Source: Fragum whitleyi
Taxonomy: Eukaryota > Mollusca > Bivalvia > Cardiida > Cardiidae
NCBI GenBank assembly: GCA_948146395.1
Contig: OX411551.1
Coordinates: 62,744,346 to 62,808,345 of the forward strand
Length of the DNA: 64,000 nt
Reading direction: 5' to 3'
Each line of letters starts with the position of its first letter. Position 1 is the first letter of the stretch. The notes beneath the pieces are model-generated. The model worked only from the letters and a program-made list of their open reading frames with translations. It had not been told where the DNA came from and searched no databases. Shown in pieces: positions 41,901 to 47,900 of this stretch. A program made the translations under genes and the position numbers.

Positions 41901-44900
41901 TGACTGACATCTACAGGATTTTAATTGCAACAATACATGCGTAAAGGTGTTAATTTTAAAAGACTATGGTCACAAACTGCTGAAAGTTGAAAGTGTGAAT
42001 AATAGGTCAATTGAAATCGTTTGACTATATAAACTGATTAGTTGGCGACCACAAGATCATAACTACAGCTTCCATTAGCTGGAGTTAGGTTGTTTTGCTG
42101 ACAAAAAACCTTTTTACCTGTGATGAACAAATATTAAGAAAGCCTATATATGCAATTTTTCTGTAGCATGTTTTCTTTCATGGCATTTGTGAGTAGTAAC
42201 AAACCATTAACTTAAATCGCCGCGAAAAAGCCTTATATAATAAAACGCAAACATTTCTAGCCCCGAATTTTTCTAGGTTTACAGTATAATGCTTAGAGTT
42301 TACAGAAAAAGAAGTAACAAATAGCCATCATTTCATGCAAACTGCAAAACCAATCAGATGTATTTGTTTTTGGTGCTGCCTTCACGTTTTGAATCTTTAC
42401 AGAAATTTGCCAGTTAACACAATATCCTTAGATTATACTTCTTCAAAAAAAAAGGCAAAAAAATATGTATTGACCAATTTATGCTGTTTATCATCAGTTT
42501 GTATTTTTCCTTCAGTGAAAAGACTGAATATGTTGGAATGGTTAAAATAAATCACTAAACCTGTTTAGCTTGGTCCATATCTTGTCCAATATTCATGGCC
42601 GTCTCCATATTCTGTATAGCTTCAGTTATTCTAGTCTTCATTCTTTTATACATGGCAAGTTTATCAGGATCTGTCTCTGCTTGAAGTTTTCCATCAAATG
42701 GCTGAAGGAGAAATTAGACGTGGTTGTAAAACATAAATACATTGTATACAGTCCATCTTGCTAGAGCGACCACTTCTATCAAGCAGCCATTTTTATAAAG
42801 CGACCGTTTTCAAAATCCCCTTCTTAAAATCAAAACATCTTAAAAATAGTCATTATTAGTCATGAAATTATCATTAATGAGCCCTATTTTATTAAAACTC
42901 ATTAGAATTGTCTCAAAGAGATGATTCTATTGAGTTTTTGCAACTTTAGATAATTGTGAAATTTACAATAGCATACATATATAATCAAAATAATGTTTCT
43001 AATTCATTAACAAAACCTGTACTAAGCGGCCATTGTTAGGTACTCCAGCCGCCGCGATATAACTGCAAGATTGTTGAAAGCGGCGTTAAACCCGATCAAA
43101 CAAACAAACTAAGCGGCCATTCTCTTAAACGACTGCTTTTTGGTGGTAAAGTTAGTGGTCACTTAATACATGTTTTACTGCACATTAGAAGTTTCACTCA
43201 AATTAGTAATTTAGTAATCATATGATTCTGAAGCACATTTAATGTTCTTGGTTCTTCTTTGGAGTGGCAAATTCAAAGGCAGGATTGTTACATGATCTAC
43301 GTCACAAGTTTAAAAATATAAGTGTAATAACCATGCAAATGAGCTCAGAGTCAATAGCAACACTATTTGTTAACAATGAAAATGACATCATTTTGTGTAT
43401 ATGAAGTCATTTTTAAAGCAGACTTTTTGGGAAGCACAGCATAATGTTCCAATATTTTAAAAGAAACCTCTTAACTATTTACTTCAAAGATTTTTTTTAC
43501 TAGTGCAAAAAGTGTAACCATTCATGGAAGATACTTAATAATCCTCAATTTATTCCCTAAAAAAAAGTTTACATTTTAAACATAAACATTTCAAAACTCG
43601 AGAAAAATAAACTTATATCAATTAAGTTGGTCACTGGCGACCTTCGTTATTTAAAACAGCAAGTTACATTTTGACCTAATTGGGTAACAGAAATATTGCT
43701 AAGAGAATTCATTACAACACACAATATAATTTTGTCAATTTTTCTAGCAAGGTACTGGTATCTTCTCATTTAGCTTACGTAATTAGTTTGGAACTAGACT
43801 TAATTAGCAGTCTGCAATTTATGGACTGGTTTAATGCCAAGAGCGGTTTTCATTTAGCTTGGAGAAAATCAAGATTTATGCGCTTCAGTCTACAAATGCT
43901 GCAAGGCATGTGGATCTTGCAGGTTTTACCAATGTTTACAGTTCTCTTATGAAGGTAGATTAAGGAAGAAACCGATGGCTCAACGCTAAATAGTTGTATT
44001 GTTTCAGGCTGTGCCATGGAAATAACAAATCTAGATGTAGAGTGTTGGCATTTTATCCAAAGGTTCAAAGTTTGATTTCTGGGAGTACATGACTATCTTG
44101 GTTCTTTCTTTGGCCCACACATTCGGCGCAAGTACATGTACTGGTTCTTATCCAGAAAAATCAAGAGGGATGAATCTAAGTTGTAAGAACTTGTATTCCA
44201 ATCAATGTTAAATAAAAAAGGTTTAAACTGTTGAGAAATTATCCATATCTTGCAAAGAAATTTCATATCATAAAGGAATAGGTCTAATTGAAGAGTCATT
44301 GCAAAATACATGTAAATGCCAAAAATGTATAGGCACATAAAACAGTTTTGCATTTAGACTTCATCAACCCAATCTATTTTACTTCTTTAATTTAATTTTA
44401 GTAATGGTTCCTTAAAGATTTATTTTCTTATCAAGGCTCGTAAAACTTAGGACAGTGTTTAAAGTCAGAACTTGGACTGTGTAAAGCTTTGGCAAAAGAA
44501 ATGCCATTATGACCACTGGTCAAAGCAGGATACCAATTTATAACCTTAAACCCCTTCAGAAATCATAATTAATAAAGAGCCCACACATAACCAATGTTTC
44601 AGAAGTGTGACAATGTTGTATCAGACTTTGCTAGACACATATTGTACTTTTAACATCAAGTCATTTTTCACATGTACCTCTAACAGCCTTTCCAGTCTAT
44701 CAAGTCATTAATGTTCATTTGTCTGACATTTTTTCCTGCCAGATATATTTTATCTTAGATCTACAATGAATAAAACATTAGGGGCCAATAAAAGGGTCAT
44801 ATGGTCACTTGATGACTAGCCTTGGGGCTGAAATATGTGGTGGATGAGAAAATTGTTGTGTTTTGTAGTTAACCCTTGTCCTGCTGAATAAATTTTGGCT

Positions 44901-47900
44901 AAAAATTTTCATCAAAATCAAAGGGAAAAGAGCATTGAAAGTACCAACTGCAGGTCATTTTTTTTTTTTTTTGAAAAAATAAATCTATCGACAATTCTGG
45001 TTTGAAAGGAGACAAACAGGTGGTGTAGGCTAACATCAGACTGCACATATGTGCAGGCTGATGTTTGTCTATAGCTCCTGCAAAAGCAGGAATATTCCGG
45101 GTTCAGCATGACAAGGGTTAAATAGATGACATGACATTTAGGGCTTTTATACCAAACATTTTCAAGTTCTCATGAATTCTAAATTTCAAGGGGTCAGCCC
45201 AATACTGAGAAGTTGGCACAAAACCGTTGTTAGCATCTATAAATGTATAGGCACCTTTTATAGTTTTTTACTGAACCATTAAATTGATAAAATATTTCAA
45301 TTATTCAAAATAATTGAAATCTTTATGTATTTACTGTTTCAATGTGGCTAACAACGAAGATTTAGAAACAAAAAGTGTAGCCTTGATACATAAGAACACG
45401 ATATCTCTATAATATGAAGCTGTGAGTGAGATTTTCAACAATTACAAATATGTGCAAAGCAAAGAGACTGGACAGCTTGTGCACACACACAGTCTGACCA
45501 GAGTCTTCACTATGTACTTTGTAGTTACATAAGGTCTCTGAAGACCATCAGGTAACTTTATTTTAAGAGTTTTTGGTTGTTTATGCCTGTCAATTTTTGA
45601 ACCTCGCTAACATTTCAAATTGTTGGAAATGTCAGGCACAGGCTCATATTCAATAATTATGAGTATTGTTCTTAACCTTTTTTTTCCAGTCTTTTTAATA
45701 TAAAACTTGTAATGGTCTCTTTGTTATGAAAAGTCACAATAATACCAACCTAAATGGCTGTGGCTTTATCTTATTTCTTCCTGCTATATATATTCACCCA
45801 ATATACAAACCTAAATGAAGTGGCTTTATCTTGACTAATTTCTTTCCAAAGCTGTATTTTCTGCTGTATTTTGCTCCCATATACTAGCTGCAATGGCTGT
45901 GGCTAAAATTAACCTGACTCATTTCTTACAAAGATTTATTTTCTGCTGTATTTTGCTTCAACATACAAGCCCTATTATAAATGGCTGTGGCTTTATCTTG
46001 ACCCATCTCTTCCCCAGCTTTATTTTCTGCTGTATATTGCTTCAATATACAAGCTTTGTTTGTAGTGACTATATCTTGACTCATTTGTCACCTAGGTTTA
46101 TAACTGCTGTATATTCCTTCAAAATACAAACCTATTAATGGCTTTGGTAATATCTTTACTCATTTCTTCCAAAGATTTATTTTCTGCTGTATTTGCTCCA
46201 ATATACAAGCCCTATTATAAATGGCTGAGGGTTTATCTTGACCCATCTCTTCCCCAGCTTTCTTTTCTATATCAATCCCATGTACAAACCTTAATGGCAG
46301 TGGCTATATCCTGACTCATTTCTTCCCATGGTTTATTTTCAGCTGTATATTGCTCCCATAGATGGTTCTGCCTGGCTCTCTTAATTATCTGTTGAAATAG
46401 GAAATATACTTCGAATATTTTTTACAATTCTGACATTGATTTTACCCCTTAACACTGTCAGATATCTTTGAACAATAATGGTTTATTTCCACTTTGTTCC
46501 TTTAGGTCCAGTCCAATTGAATGACTCTTAAGGATGTTCGCTCGGCTTTTTCCTACTATTAAACTTTTCTTTAAACCTGATTTTTTAGAAAGATCTAAAT
46601 GTTTTATTTCAATTTTTGAAAAGAAAAAATGGGGTCACCGTGCTTATTTTTTTGTCAGAGCCGTTTGAAAATAGGTACCAAAAACATTTAGTGCACTTTA
46701 GTTCTTGCCTTTGAAGTTCTTTGAAAATTACATCCTTGATTTGAAGTTCTCCCTTTTGGACAAATAAATATTCTGAAAGCAAGTGATTTGTGTTTTATTT
46801 AAAAACGACATTCCATTCCACTAATTTATTAATGGAATATAAAATTTTAATGAAGCAAAAGAAAATTATGACATCTTTATCCGGTCCTTAATGGATGTAT
46901 TTTTCCTTTTAAATCAGAGCTTCTAATACATGCTTCACAGTAAAAAAAATATAGTTCTACTATTAAACTTTTTCTTATACTCTCAATATAAATTTGTGAC
47001 ATAATGAGGAATATTTTGACATGAAAAAAAGTTGGGGTCACAGTCTTACTTTTTTAGATATTTTGACTCATTTGTTAAAATAAAGGGAGGTAATTCACAA
47101 AAAATAATTAAATTTCAAACACATTTTTTCAATATTGGAAGTAACAAATTTGTTGTTATTTTGGTTCAGGGATATGAGGTATGGATTTTTTTTACCATTT
47201 TCATAAGTTTTATTTGCTTTCTAACCAAAAAATAGGCAAGGAGTAACATTGAATACTGGCTTGTCGTTTTCTCTGAATACTCTAAAATCGGGAAAATGCC
47301 CCGAAAAATTGGGTAAAAAAATAAAATTTTGAATACGTACAATTTTTTACATGTTTTGACAACCTTACATACAGCTCTAACCAAAAACATAGTTTGAATT
47401 TCGATTTATAGTTTCATAACGAGTACAGAAACGTTAATGTTTTTTTAATGGCGGAAAATCCAAAACCGGATGTGCGGACGTCCTTAAATTACGCATAAAT
47501 CATGCATAAAATTGTTTTTTGTGTGATTGTTAGTGGAGAAATTGGTCATTTTCTGGGAGGATGTACATGGTCAGAATCACCGATGAATCGCGTATCAACT
47601 GCGCATGTTTCACTTACAATCACTGACAAAGAACTAACATTAGATGCATAACAGCGCACAAGCCCAAACCCGATACAATTTCATACTTTATTTTTGAGCG
47701 TTGCGTGCGTTAATAATTTCTAGTGAGTGATTGCAAGTGGAACATACGTGGATTGTGCGTGTTTGTAAGTAATATGTGCATGTTCTGTAAATGATTTGTC
47801 AGTGATGTGCGTGTGAGAAGCCAGTTTCTGACGCCCAAGCACTGAGAGAACACTGACAGAACACGAACATATCACGCACCTTCCACATCCAAACTACTTA

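Noticed and set aside
43680..43952. 90-aa plus-strand frame as a gene
   Set aside because: No motif, no convincing splice borders, and repeat fragments lie next to it.
46290..46388. Array at 45735-46289 as mutually exclusive alternative exons
   Set aside because: The units lack acceptors and carry stops and indels, so they cannot serve as full exons.
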